Below, in pieces: positions 52,196 to 64,000 of a DNA stretch of 64,000 bases. The stretch's first letter is position 1; each line of letters starts with the position of its first letter. Under the pieces are notes generated by a model that did no database searches, was not told the origin of the DNA, and saw nothing but the letters and a program-made list of their open reading frames with translations. Made by a program: the position numbers and the translations under genes. This stretch comes from Tyto alba. Taxonomy: Eukaryota > Chordata > Aves > Strigiformes > Tytonidae. Location: assembly GCF_018691265.1 (NCBI RefSeq), contig NW_024881295.1, positions 16,973,904 to 17,037,903 on the forward strand, read 5' to 3'.

Positions 52196-55100
52196 ATATT
52201 TAATGAATTTCAAAGGGTCATTTGATGAGAAGGTATTTGGCTACCTATCCATTTCACTGAGCTTTGTCTGGATCCCAGTAAAAGCATAACTGAACAAAAA
52301 ATTGCACATTTGATTAGATTGAAAATTCAGTTCTTTCCACTAGAAGGATATTTTTCCTATTTAATGCTCAATATGATAAAAGAATTATATAATCACACGG
52401 AACAAACAACATATGCTTGAGTATATAATTCATGGATTAAAATGATACATTAAATTATCCAAACTTGGGTGTGGAAAAAGAAGAAAAAAAATAATAAAAT
52501 TACTTGGGTTTACAGCTGTTCATTAAAGCATTCAATTATATTTTACAGAGCTTCTGGACATATATAGTTTGTCAGCAGCAATTATAGACTGATGGAAAGT
52601 GGCTGCAATACAGATCCAACAGTAAACAACTCCATGCCACAAGATAGTCTGAAAATTCCTCCTAAAAACTCTGGAAGACGCTGGAGTGGTAGACCAAGAA
52701 AATATGCATACTACCTTCCAGATGTCAGTTCCAAGTACCCATTCAAATATCATGAAATTTCAGTAAATGTTACCTTTCTAGGACAAGACAGCATATCAAT
52801 TCCTTTTCACAATAGCCAAGCTTTAGTTACTTAAAGCAAAAATTTTCTACTCCAGCCCAACGGCTTGTTTTTTTTCTTTTTTTTTTATCCTGCTTATAGA
52901 CCAGACACTCGTTAACCTCTCACATCTCTGGAGAGTTGTGGTTTAAGGGAACCCAGGAGGAAAAGACAAATTTGGAAAGCCATTTATCCATCTCACTAGA
53001 ATTGAGACATTATGGTTTTCATTCTTCCCCCACTCCCCAAAATACCAAATTTCCATCATCAGAGCTCTCTGAATAAACGAACATTTTGTTACTGGACTCA
53101 GGAAGAAAGAAACCACATGCCTGTTAGGGACAGAAAGAGAGGAGGAGTGGAGTATGTGCTTGGGAGCGTGTTTATTTGACTGGATTGCAGACGGTCAACC
53201 GAAGAACATGCAGATCATATATTTTTAAGCATTTCATAATGTCTTATTATTAATTCCAGCCAAAACCACCAAGACCAAAATTATCTGAAATTGGTGCTTG
53301 TGTGTCCTGACCCCAAAGCCAACAATGGTTGCATAAAAAAAAAAAAAAAAAAAAAAAAATCATCTATGTTCCTCTCAGGTTTAATTTTTTTTTTTTTTAA
53401 TCAATTAGAAGGCAGTGCCCTTTAGAGTCCATGGAGAAGATAGGTCCCCATAACTAACAAACTGAATGTGGTCCTGGGTAAATTTTACTTCCAGGAAACC
53501 AAAATGCTGCAGTCCTTAAGAGATGGAGGCTATAAGCAGAGGGCTCTTCTAAAGGAAGGAGTTTTTATTGAACCTGTCACTTGTCATTAAACACTCCATA
53601 TTTCACCTTAGCCTGATATTTTCATTAGAGCATACCGACCTTTTTCATCTGTGAATGAAAGCATTCCCTTCAGCCTTGTGTTGAATATGGGGAGAGACTC
53701 ACTAAAATTGAGCCCACCCAAACAGGACAATTACGTTCATAAAAGCAGGAGAGGCACTAGGGAAAATCAAGTAATATTAATACTATGATAACTTATACAT
53801 TTCAATGTTGACTATCACATCCCACTTCAATCTTAAATTCTTACATGAATTTAATAATGTCTATTTTTAATCTCATAAATACTTGCATATAATTACAGAG
53901 AAAGCAACAGACACCAGTGCAGAATAAAACGTAATGTAAGCAAAGTAGAAAAAAGCATGTACTGCTGTATAGACATCTCTAATTGGAAAACCTTAATGTA
54001 AATGGTAAAGATAATATTATACACTTTAACATCTTTGTTTCCAAATTTAGCTTCCCTATTAGACCACAAGTAACACTGGAAAAAAAGAGAAAAGTCTCAA
54101 ACAAATTGGCTTCATCAAAAGAGACAATTGGTTGTTTCTTGTCCCTAGACATAAGTTGGTTACTCTGAAATTAAAAATCGGAAAGATTTAGAGTAAAATT
54201 ATGCTGTGTTACTCATATTTTTATATCTATGATCTCTCTACTGCTATAACACTTTGTAAGTAAAGAATTGGATAGGACATTGCAAGGACAGCTATACATT
54301 CTTAAAGAAATCGGATACAAAGCAACACCATTTTTTGACACCTAATTTCTGAGCTAAAGCTGCCTCACTGCTGCCACGAAAGATGTACAATCTCTCTGAA
54401 GTATCAGAAACTGGTGTTAGTTTTAACATGAATTAAACTTACCTGTTACTAGAATACCCTTGTCTGTCCACTGCTATGTGTAGTTGTATAAACACATTAC
54501 ATAAACTACTGGATCTTTAAAACAAACAAACAAAAAAAACCCCAGCAATTTTAGCATGCAAATAAGAGCTGACAGAAAACAAATTTCAGGCTCTTTGCAA
54601 AGCATTCCATGTGTGTAAAAGAAAGAAAAAAAGAAAAGGGAAAGAATAATTGTAGAGGAAAAAAGCCAGAAAAGAAAGCCATACCTTTTAAAATCTGAAA
54701 GTGATACATAAAACCAAAGAAGATGGTCTTGTGGAATGGTGTCATTTGATAAATACACCATGCACATAATTGCAAGGCAAGTGTCAAATACCACTTACCT
54801 CTTCAAACTGTGCATACAGATTTACTCAAATGCAGATTAGAAATCTAACCAAATATTGTATTAGTTTTAGGAATTTTTAAAGACATTTCACTATTACAAG
54901 GAGGATTGTGTTATTTAAACTTAAGCTGCCACATAACGAGAGCCTTGTGGATTGCCATAGCATTACAGCCACAAAACCCATTAGCAGATGTAGAAATCCC
55001 ACATCCCCGCCTCTTATAAAAGTCTGCAGTTATGAAATCATTTTCATACACTTGAAACTTAACTATTTCAGTGCCCTGACCATACAGGACGAGAATTGAG

Positions 55101-56271
55101 GGGGAAAACCACAAAATGGTGCATCTGAGACCATTCCACATGGACACATGTTTCTGTGGTTCTTTGAAAAGTTCTTAAAGAGTTGAAACCATCCCCCTGG
55201 AATTTCACAGAACAGACTAAAGAAGCATCTGAATTAAGGAGATTTATCTTTGCTAGTGCACTATTAGGATCTATTCTGTGTCTTCATTGTAGATGTATTA
55301 AGATATGCAGCTGATAACAAGAAACAGGATTTAACCTAGGATAACAAAGGAAAACACGTAAGAGAAGGCTTGCTCTCTGAAGATTTAAAAAATAGTTTTA
55401 AAACACCTCAAGGATAGACTACTGTTTCCATGTTTATTTCCGTTCCCCAAAAGAAAATTTATTTTTTGTAAATTAAAGAAATCACAGGCAAAATATCTAT
55501 TATCTCCTCACTTAGAATCATGGTATCTTTGCTTTATTTCATGGCAATTAGTTCAACATTTTTATGACAGCACTTGAAAACTTACTGTTTGATAAACCAT
55601 CGATAGCTAATATCAATATATAGCACACTGAGAAATATCTGACTTGCTTTCACACCGGTGACTTTCATATGCCTAGGCACATTTGAGGTAACCAGGTAAT
55701 TCTGTAGGGCAGCAGCATGCTATAATTTCAGAAATAAAGCAAACTGACTAATAAGCATACCAAGAATTCATGAGGTAGAATAGGGCTTCACTCTCCAAAA
55801 AGAATGAGTAAACACTGAAGACATGGTCCTGCAGTTAGCCTGCAATAATTCCAATTTACTATAAGAATACTTACTTGGTTATCTTTCATTTACTGAAGAA
55901 AAGGCATCAATATAAGGTAAAACCAGCTAGGAAAATACACAAAACAGCTAAGAAAAAGACTGTTAGAAGAGCAGGGAAGAAAGAAAAGCCACACCAATCT
56001 CAACACTGAAACGATAAAATTATTTCAACAATGCACTTCATAACCAAGTTGACAATTAAAACTATTTTTCCCTTTTATGAAAATGGAGTAAGCTGTAAAG
56101 GCAACTGAGAAAGGCTGCTTTCTTTGAGGTGCTCTGGGATAGGTGAGTCCTTTTAAACAATCAGTAAGAAATTTCTTAGGTAACAGCAATGAAAATGGAT
56201 CAGGAGGTACAGCGGAGAGCCAGGTAACTAAGCCTGGCTGATTGGCCAAATTTCTTCAATTCCCATGTTAC
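52196..56271. other. ERC1 intron, no gene recognised
   Basis: AT-rich intron with a 25-base A run at 53335-53359 and a T run at about 53386-53398. An 80-codon plus-strand frame at 52592-52834 and a possible 9-nt microexon at 54799-54807 are noted but not supported. Confidence 0.6.
53335..53359. repeat. 25-base A homopolymer
   Basis: An uninterrupted A run on the plus strand. The sequence before it shows no recognisable retrocopy. Confidence 0.9.
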
Positions 56272-56407
56272 CTGAAGCTGTTGGGAGCTGTCATTAAGGT
56301 TATCCTCTCGTCTCCTGGCCTCCTCCAGCATCTGTGCACTCTTCTTTTTCTCCACTTGCTCTTTGTGCTTCAGATTGGCTACTTTCTTATTTTGATCTTT
56401 AACTTGC
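56272..56407 (-). CDS. ERC1: ERC1 internal coding exon (first of three here)
   Basis: This exon is 136 nt. It follows a pyrimidine-rich acceptor (CTTCTCTTTTGCAG) and ends at the donor CAG|GTAACA. One leading G completes the codon begun in the previous exon, and 45 codons follow. The peptide contains VKDQNKKVANLKHKEQ, then KKKSAQMLEEARRRED, and ends NLNDSSQQLQ. It is highly charged, has no proline or glycine, and fits a long parallel coiled coil. I recognise it as the ERC1 central-to-C-terminal coiled coil; from memory it is almost identical to mammalian ERC1. By family knowledge this part of the protein acts as a scaffold in the presynaptic cytomatrix and at cortical patches. The exon before it would end in codons resembling LTSR; it was not found up to position 64000 and probably lies outside the window. 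Confidence 0.95.
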
Positions 56408-59400
56408 CTGCAAAAGAGAAGAGCACTCAGAGAGTGGTCCAGAGCACGCTTCCCAACAGCCCCAGCACTGGGCAGCCGGACTGGGGAAGAGTGGAACCCT
56501 CAAGTATCATCACTTCATTTGCAGAAGGTCACCAACACCAAACGAATGCTCAAGCGTTACCCTCAACTGTTAATTCAGCCAAAAGAATGCTTGATTTTGC
56601 TAAATGTGAAAATTTCTGAAATAAAAACCTTAATTATTATTTGGTATAAACTATTAAACAAATGATGCAACAGTCCTCTTGTGACCACTTGGCAGAAATC
56701 TTTTCTCTGTTCATACACACACGTACATATAGAAAACACAGACATCTGATAGCTTATTTTGCTTTGGGTATCACTATATATAACGTAAAGAAAATAGGAG
56801 GATCAAAAGGAAAAACTAATGAAACATGACTTGAATATAGAGGGCTACCTAAAAGATCTAGGCAATCTGTTTCCACAAGTAAAACTATTTCTTTTCAACC
56901 TCAAGTCCTACTTGTTTACTAGGTATTTTGAGGGATTTCCGATCCTTTCTTTTTACAGAAACAAGACAGAGCAAGTAAGAACAAACTATTTCAGAAAGCG
57001 TGGATAATTTCCTTTTCACTTGCATCTATGAATTATTTTTGATGATCCTGGCAACTACCATCGCCTGTAAACAGGGTTTGGCCTTTCTGGGCATTAAGAC
57101 ACATGGAGTATTGAATCTAATTACAGACCCTTTAATCTCAGCCTCCTGACCACAGAGAACTTAAGTCTAAACTTTTAGTCCAATCAAAACAAAACAGGCT
57201 AGCTTTGCTTCCTCAGCCCTTTTCTTCATAATTATATCTGGAGTTTGGATTTTGGAATAAAAGACAGATTCTTTGGTCGCAAGATTTCCCCAAAACATTA
57301 TGCAAGTAGTAGAGACGGCTCTTTAATTTACTGTTTAGAAAGCAGAATGATATACTAGCTTCATATCTGGTATGTTATCCACACAGAGAGGGATGAATGT
57401 TTCTTCTGTATTTCAGAAATACTTTTGGAACAGATCACAAACAACTCTGATTTATTTTTTTCTTCAGAATTCATAACAAAAGTATGATCAAGAACATATC
57501 TCTTTTCAATATATATGTTCAAATTATGTAGCATATGGCTAGTCAGTGTTGTGAGTTCTTCCAAAAAACATGTAGGTTCAACACTGAGCTCTGCTTTTTG
57601 CAATCTAAGCCAACTGAAGCTGGGAAAATTGCAAAGACGGCAAATTTTCCTTGGTGCTAAACAAACTTCTATTAGTGTGAAAAAGTGCTGATGGGCTCAG
57701 ACACTGAGAAAAAAAAAGGAAAGTCCTTTTCTGATGATGTTAAATAATTACTGGCATACTGAACTACCTTGTCTAACAGTTATAGCTGATTTAAGTCAGG
57801 ATGCTTTTTAAACACAACCAGTATAATTGTTAAGTTAGCCTAACCCAGTGCTGCACACTGGCAATGGGCGCATTGCCCAGTTTGAAAGCAGACGTGTTCA
57901 GTGATTAAACAACTTATTGGAAATACTATGTTGGCACCAACTCAGCTTGTACAATACACAGTTCTATCTGTCCAAGAAAATAAACATAGGAAGTACAATT
58001 AAGTCAATGCAGAAAATGAAAATATGCTAGTCCAACACATTCAATTCCATATAAGAATTCTTATTCAACTTCTAAATTAAAATTACAGGAATTAATTATT
58101 TTTATAAACTTGCAAACTTAGATTCACTTGTTGGGAAACTGGCCTGTGTTACTGTAATCTTCTGGTTAGATAAGAGACAACAAGATTAATAAAGCCACAA
58201 CCCTCATCAAAATATGTCTGAAGTATATAATCTCCTGCATGGTCCAAAACATTTTCAAACAAAATGTGTATTTCAAAGAAAGGAGCAATTATTGACATCC
58301 ACCTTCTCATGTCTGAACCAAAATTACTGTCTTTCTAATATATTAGGTAGATATTTTGAGACAAGCTTTCCTAAAGCAGTTAAAAAGGTGGAAGTCTTGA
58401 AATTACCTAGTGGTTGTATTACTCAGATCAATCCTCATAACTGTCACACTGTTTGGAAGCTAGAATTCACATGCTGGATACAACTATCTCTCTATACCTT
58501 TGACGTTAAAAAGCAACAAAAGTTGGGCAATAAACCTTTCAAATTATACAAATTTCCCCAGCTGTTTAAGTATATAAATGGAGAAGTTCATGTGAAGCTT
58601 GAAATTTATGAATTTAAAATGTTTGCAGTCATTTGATGCATGAAAACACATCTCATCTTATCTCAATGCCTGTGGTACCAAATGACAGTTCTCACTTTTA
58701 CAATACTTCATGCAGATAAGTGTGTAAAAGGTTTAGCATATACAAGCCCAGAGCCCTCGAATATTTGCACCATGAAAGTTGTGTGAAACTGTAAAGAATC
58801 CAACCATGATTCTGTAAAGAAACCTCTTCTCTGTCAGATAACTTTCAGTCTCAAAAGCTAGAGAACCATGTTTTTATATGTAGAAACAATATTTTAAAAA
58901 TATTAAACACATGCAAGCACATTTTTTTTTAATATCAACAGACCTCAAAAGCTTGATTAATAGGAATCACACAATTCACTGCTCAGTAAAACAGTTCTGT
59001 TGCTATTTTGAACAATGAAATACAACTGATGATTGTTATAGAACAATTTCATCTTCACACCACCACTGAACAATGTGCAGAACTGGACCACATATTAAAC
59101 TGGAACAATAAAATAAAATACAGAAAGTATGCATCTTAAGTGAGCACACTGCAACTGGCACATTCTATGAGGAGAGAGTCAAGAGGAAAATAAAGATTTT
59201 TCATAATATATGTGCACAAAGAAGCTAATTAGACTGCACAAAGAAACAAAGCTCTGGAATTCCCTCAGTTGAGTCCTTCATTTTGTAATCTTAATGTTCT
59301 TTTAACTCTTCTGAATGCAATTACACATATGTACAGCACATAACCCTGTCGAAGGGACAGCAAGGTTTTAAAGAAATCCTTCGTCTGTAAAAGTATTTTT

Positions 59401-61451
59401 AGTAAAACTGAAAAAACTGCACACGTTTAAAGATAGAAAAAGAAGAATGAATTAATTACAATGATGGCAACAGCTTAAAGATTTATGAGTGTTTTCTAGA
59501 AAGCATTAGTGTTAGTATGTAGAGCAATGAAATAAACACCAATTTGCAATGTGCACATGGATTTCTCATCATAAAATAAGGAAAACATGATTCTGAGAGA
59601 TACAGAGCATTATATATTATTGTAAGTACCCATTCCTACTGAAACATCTTTTTAAAATGGGACTACAGAGAGAGAAAGAATGCGGTGATTCTAATAAAAA
59701 TCGGAGAGCCAGTTCACATTCAGTGAGATAAAGCATTAAGGGAGGATATCACTGGAACCAACAGAAACAATAACAAACTAATAAAAGCAAAATTTCCTCA
59801 TCTCAGAAGATGTTTATCCCCAGAGTCATCCTCAAATCAAACGATAGAAAATGTTCTAGTCATATATAAAAGAAGAAAAGTCTAATGAGAATGTTTATTA
59901 TGTTGAATTACAGAAAAGAATCCCACTTGTTTCGGAAATAACAATTTCTTTCGCATTTTTTAATAGCAATTTTCAGATAATTACTTGTTTTGAGGTACAG
60001 CTCCTAAAAAATTAGAACTCAAAAGTGAAAATTCACTTCCATTGCTTAGATTTTTTTTCTCCTTTTCACAATATATCATGCCAAGTACTGTTACAATGGA
60101 ATATATTAAAGAAAAGGAAGTAGAATGAAAATTAGGCTTCTGATTTAAAAAAATAAAACCCCAAGTCTTTCAACTGAAGACTGGCCAACATTTTCAGAAT
60201 TAATCATTTCAGATTCTTTGATTTTCTGTGTCCAACTTAAGCCATGCCCCTGCTGAAAAGTTCTGATATTTTTCTCAATCTGGACACTGAAAATAACAGT
60301 TTCTATGACTTTATCCTTTCTTTAATGAAACAAAGCTGCATCAATTAAAAAAAGCCGCACCTTTCCACTTCTCTATGAAATTCTTGACCTTCCAGTGATG
60401 AGGTATAGCCAAACACCATGGGGAATGAATTAAAATAATCACAGTAAGCAACAAAAACTTTCAAATTAGAAGATTTCATATTTTCAAATAATTCTAAAAC
60501 AGGAAGACAAATAGGTGTAACAGAAAACCAGTGGACCATCAAGCATTCCTGCAAAGTGGAAAGTCACTTCGTTGCCTGTGAGTCCTTTGGAAGAGTTTTC
60601 CTCCCTAGTAAGATTGTTTTATAGGAACTATTATTTATTAAGGCTTTTATGAATTTAATTTTTTCTGTACTAACATGAATATTTTTTTGCATATTAATAC
60701 TAATCTCATTATTTTTTACTGTAATGCACATCAGCAAATATAGCTGTTAATTTTTTCCTCATATGGATTTTCATGCTACATGTTAATGTAACATAAGCTA
60801 TTATCCTCATCTGATTATCTTTTCTGGCATAATTTCAAATGTTCTTGTAGAATAAAATGTGACAAGATGTTAACTGAAAATATGCATAAGTTAATTTGAA
60901 TTTTATAATTATATTTTAATATATTTTTCCTTCACATTTATGTGCCTAACACGCAATGTTGTTTTTAGAATAATCCAAGTATAAGTACATATTTACAATG
61001 CTTTCAAACCAACACAGATGCTTACTTTCAATACAGAATGTATACACACATACTATATTTCACCTAATAAATACACACACTAGGAAAAAATATACAGATC
61101 TCGTGCACAGCTACAGAAACAGCCTGTTTTATTCATCTGACTTAGGTACTCTGAAAAGATTTCCGTGTGTCAGTCAGCCATATCAGAAAGATTGTTTAGC
61201 TCGAGCCTTCATTGACGTAGCATTACCACCACCCACAGGACAGTCCACTGTTGCTGCAGCTACTAATCCCGATGGACAGATGAACTTCATTTGCTTTAAA
61301 GCACACTTTGCTCCTCAACATAAATTAAACTGATGCAATAGCCAACATCACTGAAAAAAAAGGCAACAAAACCCGTATGCAGTGAAGTAATATTTAGTTT
61401 AAAATTGCCAATGTGCCTTGTATTATGAAATATTAGATTCTACAATGTATA
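56408..61451. other. ERC1 intron upstream of the 56272-56407 exon, no gene recognised
   Basis: AT-rich intron. The preceding ERC1 exon was looked for and not found. A 140-codon plus-strand frame at 58214-58636 and a 111-codon frame at 60998-61333 match nothing I know and have no splice or promoter context. Confidence 0.6.
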
Positions 61452-61775
61452 ATATAGAATCCTAGAGCATCTCAAGTTGGAAGGGACCCATAAGGATCAT
61501 CAAGTCCAACTCTCTGCTTCTCGCAGGACTACCTAAAATTAACCATATGACTAAGAGCGTCGTCCAGACACTCCCTGAGCTCTGACAGGCTTGGTGCCAT
61601 GACCACTTCCCTGGGGAGCCTGTTCCAGGGACTGACCACCCTCCCGGTGAAGAGCCTTTTCCTACTGCCCAGTCTGAACCTCCCCTGACGCAGCTTCATT
61701 CCATGCACTCGTGTCCTATTGCTGGTCACCAGGGAGAGATCAACCCCTTCCCCTCCTCTGCTCCCCTTGAGGAAG
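61452..61775 (-). mobile_element. CR1 LINE 3' end with coding C-terminus
   Basis: On the minus strand this encodes the end of the CR1 reverse-transcriptase protein: SLVTSNRTRVHGMKLRQGRF, then GRVVSPWNRLPREVVMAPSL and a final LDDALSHMV, followed by the usual 3' untranslated tail. The coding part is still open with no stop up to the natural end, so it is less decayed than the copy at 52041. The 5' truncation lies near 61775. The wording of the C-terminus differs from the copies at 33340 and 52041, so a different CR1 subfamily is likely. Confidence 0.9.
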
Positions 61776-64000
61776 CGGATACTACTGCTTAAGATCTCAA
61801 AGCACTTTGTAGTCCTAAGAGACACAGAAGAGTACATTTATTCACTCGTGGAATGAAACGGAGCAGCCACTTGAAAGACTGTAATACTACAGCAATTTAA
61901 GTCAGGACATAAAACACAATGTAATGGGAAAATAATCTGGAAGGAGATGCTGGAAGGCAGGAAACAATCAGATAAGTGGTCCAGACCTTTATTAGCAGTC
62001 TTGTTCATTAATGATTCGATGGGTGAGAAAAAAAGGAAATTTTTACTGAAAAAAAATTAACAACATCAACACAACACGATGCTAGTGATCTGAGTTAGAC
62101 TGATTTAAAAATCACAGGAAAGTGTCCAAATTGTTACACTTCCCCCATCATTTCCTTCACCACTTCTTTGTTTTTAAGGTCGTTTACACTAACTATTTTA
62201 GCTGGCCATATCCTTAACCTTAACTTATGAATTTAAGAAATCATAAACACAGTGACATAGCTATGTTGTTAGGGTTTTTTTTGTTGTTGTTGTTTTTTGT
62301 GGGGTTTTTTTGTTTTGTTTTGTTTTTTTTTTTTTAGTTTTGATACACATAGAAAAACATTTACAATCTGGGAAGTATAATAGAAGGAAGCCAAAGAGAA
62401 ACTCTTCCCCCAAATCCTATTTTGTTTTGAAAATAAGAAAAAACCCTGCTCTGAAAGGTTTTGCTTTAGCTTTTAGTTGCTCAAAACTTACTTCACTTTA
62501 CCAGTGGTTGATCACCAAACCACAGAGAATAATGGCAGCATTTGGAAAGCCTAATTGCTTAACCTCAAGAAAGAAAGTGATGAAAGGAAGCTAAATAAGT
62601 GATGAAGGAAACAGGACTGACCACATCACACAGTTCCATCACCACAACTGGGTGCCTGACTGACAGTCAAAGGAAAGTTGCCAAAGGCTGAACAAAGTTC
62701 CCTATCTTACACATTGAAAAATTAGGATCAGGGGAGTTGCACACTGCTAAAGATCTACATGGAATCTTGTACGGCTGGATTTATGGGTTTTTTAGAACAG
62801 TAAGCATTATCTGGGCCTCTTCCTTTGCTTTGTTGGGCTGTACCTAGCAATGCCAGCTTCTTAAGTAGCTTGTCACTATTCTTCAACATTATACTGAAGT
62901 CAAAAAATTGTGCGCTAAATTACTACGTAAAAGAAACAATAATTTCATTATGCTTTTCAGACAGCTTGGTTTAATATTACTGCCTCCATTGCACACTGGA
63001 TTCAAGCTATAAGACCAATCAACATACTTTCAATGAATTGCTCTTGTTTGGATGCACGGCTGGCAAACTCCAGCACTTAGTTACCTCTTCCGCTTGTGAG
63101 CCTCTCCTCCCACAATTTCTCATCATTTTGTTACACTGTTCCTTGCTGTTCTGTGCCATTTATGTGACAAGGTAACATATGCCAATGAAAATATTAACAG
63201 ACCCTGAAAATGTAACTGGTCTGCTGCATGTGAGTCAAGAAGTCCCACAGTGGCTTTAAGAGATGGGGAGGGTGAACTTCATTTCCTGAAGCTAGGAAAC
63301 TTTGATTTTTAAAAACAAAGTGAGTGTTCAGATCAGCACTGGAGGGGGCAAGGGATGAAGACTAGAAAGGTTATGGGAAACCAGCTTGCCCCAAATTTTA
63401 GGAATAGGAGCCTAACAGTGTCTGAATCAAGAGATATGAAAGTCAAAGACTAGAAGCAGATATCAACCCTACACTGATCATTGTCTTTCCTCAATCTTAA
63501 GAATTATCTGCATGATATCAATGCACACTTCCTGATGCAGTCAGAACATCTCTCACTCTAGCTAAAACAACATTAAGATTTTCTTCTAGAAACAGCTGAT
63601 AGGAAGACATGGGAAAGGGGAGCACATGGCATACAAATCTAGAAACTCAATATAATAAAAAAAATGTAACCCAAACCCTCCTATCATTCAGAAACACATC
63701 AGAAAGAAAACCCACCACCTGATCTGTTAGAAATATATAAAGTTTATAGATAACATATTTCAAGTAGTGAGGTGGCACAAGTTACTAACGCTACATGGCA
63801 TGTTTCCTGAGAGGATATTAGCAAGTCCTAACCAGAAACAGCTATCAGCTTGCACTACAGAGAACTGCACTAATGTGCTACCTTTAAACACAATTCCTTC
63901 AGGAGCAACTAAAGGCCTTCAAACTCGGGTCCAAGCTTCTCTGGGGTAAAAGGTGTAAACTGTCAAACACAACAACCTCCCCATTTGGCCATACAATGTG
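61776..64000. other. ERC1 intron, no gene recognised
   Basis: AT-rich intron running to the window end. It holds a T/G-rich low-complexity tract at 62274-62335. No exon was recognised. Confidence 0.6.
62274..62335. repeat. T/G-rich low-complexity tract
   Basis: GTT and GTTTT units merging into a T run on the plus strand. Confidence 0.75.

Larger units (their letters stand above)
1..64000 (-). other. ERC1: internal part of the ERC1 gene (three exons and their introns)
   Basis: The whole window reads as the inside of one minus-strand gene. Three exons at 56407-56272, 39877-39746 and 22984-22824 join in frame with GT/AG borders and encode consecutive parts of the ERC1 (ELKS) coiled coil. The introns between them are about 16.4 and 16.8 kb. 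The flanking introns are at least 7.6 kb on the upstream side and 22.8 kb on the downstream side. By family knowledge ERC1 is a scaffold that binds RIM, liprin-alpha, Bassoon and Rab6 at active zones and LL5-beta at the cortex. No second host gene was recognised on either strand. That the gene fills the window to both edges is inferred from missing terminal exons. Confidence 0.9.

Noticed and set aside
22824..56407. Assignment of the exons to ERC2 in place of ERC1
   Set aside because: The third exon has LMMAMEKVKQELESM, which fits ERC1. ERC2 as I recall it has several substitutions across this segment.
58214..58636. 140-codon plus-strand open frame
   Set aside because: AT-rich, no domain recognised, antisense in an intron with no splice-site support.
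1..64000. tRNA, rRNA, CRISPR or bacterial-style operon features
   Set aside because: None was seen. The exon-intron structure and repeats are those of a bird nuclear gene.

Overview
This is vertebrate, almost certainly bird, intronic DNA. The avian signs are four CR1 LINE tails with the usual bird CR1 3' ends and two ERVL-like solo LTRs of a type I associate with songbirds (Passeriformes). The sequence is AT-rich, has no bacterial-style gene packing, and most open frames are chance frames in introns. The species cannot be fixed from the sequence.

The window lies within one large minus-strand gene, ERC1 (ELKS / CAST2 / Rab6-interacting protein 2), a coiled-coil scaffold of the presynaptic active zone and the cell cortex. 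Three consecutive coding exons are certain, in transcript order: 56407-56272 (136 nt), 39877-39746 (132 nt) and 22984-22824 (161 nt). They join in one frame (phases 1-0-0-2) and give about 142 residues of uninterrupted, charged, heptad-rich coiled coil. The paralogue ERC2 fits less well. Neighbouring ERC1 exons were searched for by eye on both sides and not found, so the flanking introns run out of the window at both ends. No promoter, first exon, last exon or poly(A) site of ERC1 is present.

Layout by position: 1-404, the edge of a possible tandem repeat with an LTR-like start; 1110-1919, an older solo LTR; 13584-13704, a small element with near-perfect 22-bp inverted repeats; 14437-15462, a well-preserved solo LTR flanked by a 5-bp duplication; 22824-22984, ERC1 exon; 27557-28378, a CR1 copy with reverse-transcriptase coding remains; 33340-33479, a CR1 tail; 39746-39877, ERC1 exon; 52041-52195, a CR1 tail; 56272-56407, ERC1 exon; 61452-61775, a CR1 tail. 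Simple repeats and homopolymer runs are scattered between.

No complete novel system is evident. The observations most worth checking are a possible 15-nt in-frame microexon at 26349-26363, the weak splice donor and frame-neutral length of the 39746-39877 exon (a possible cassette exon), the 121-bp inverted-repeat element, and the repeat at the window start.
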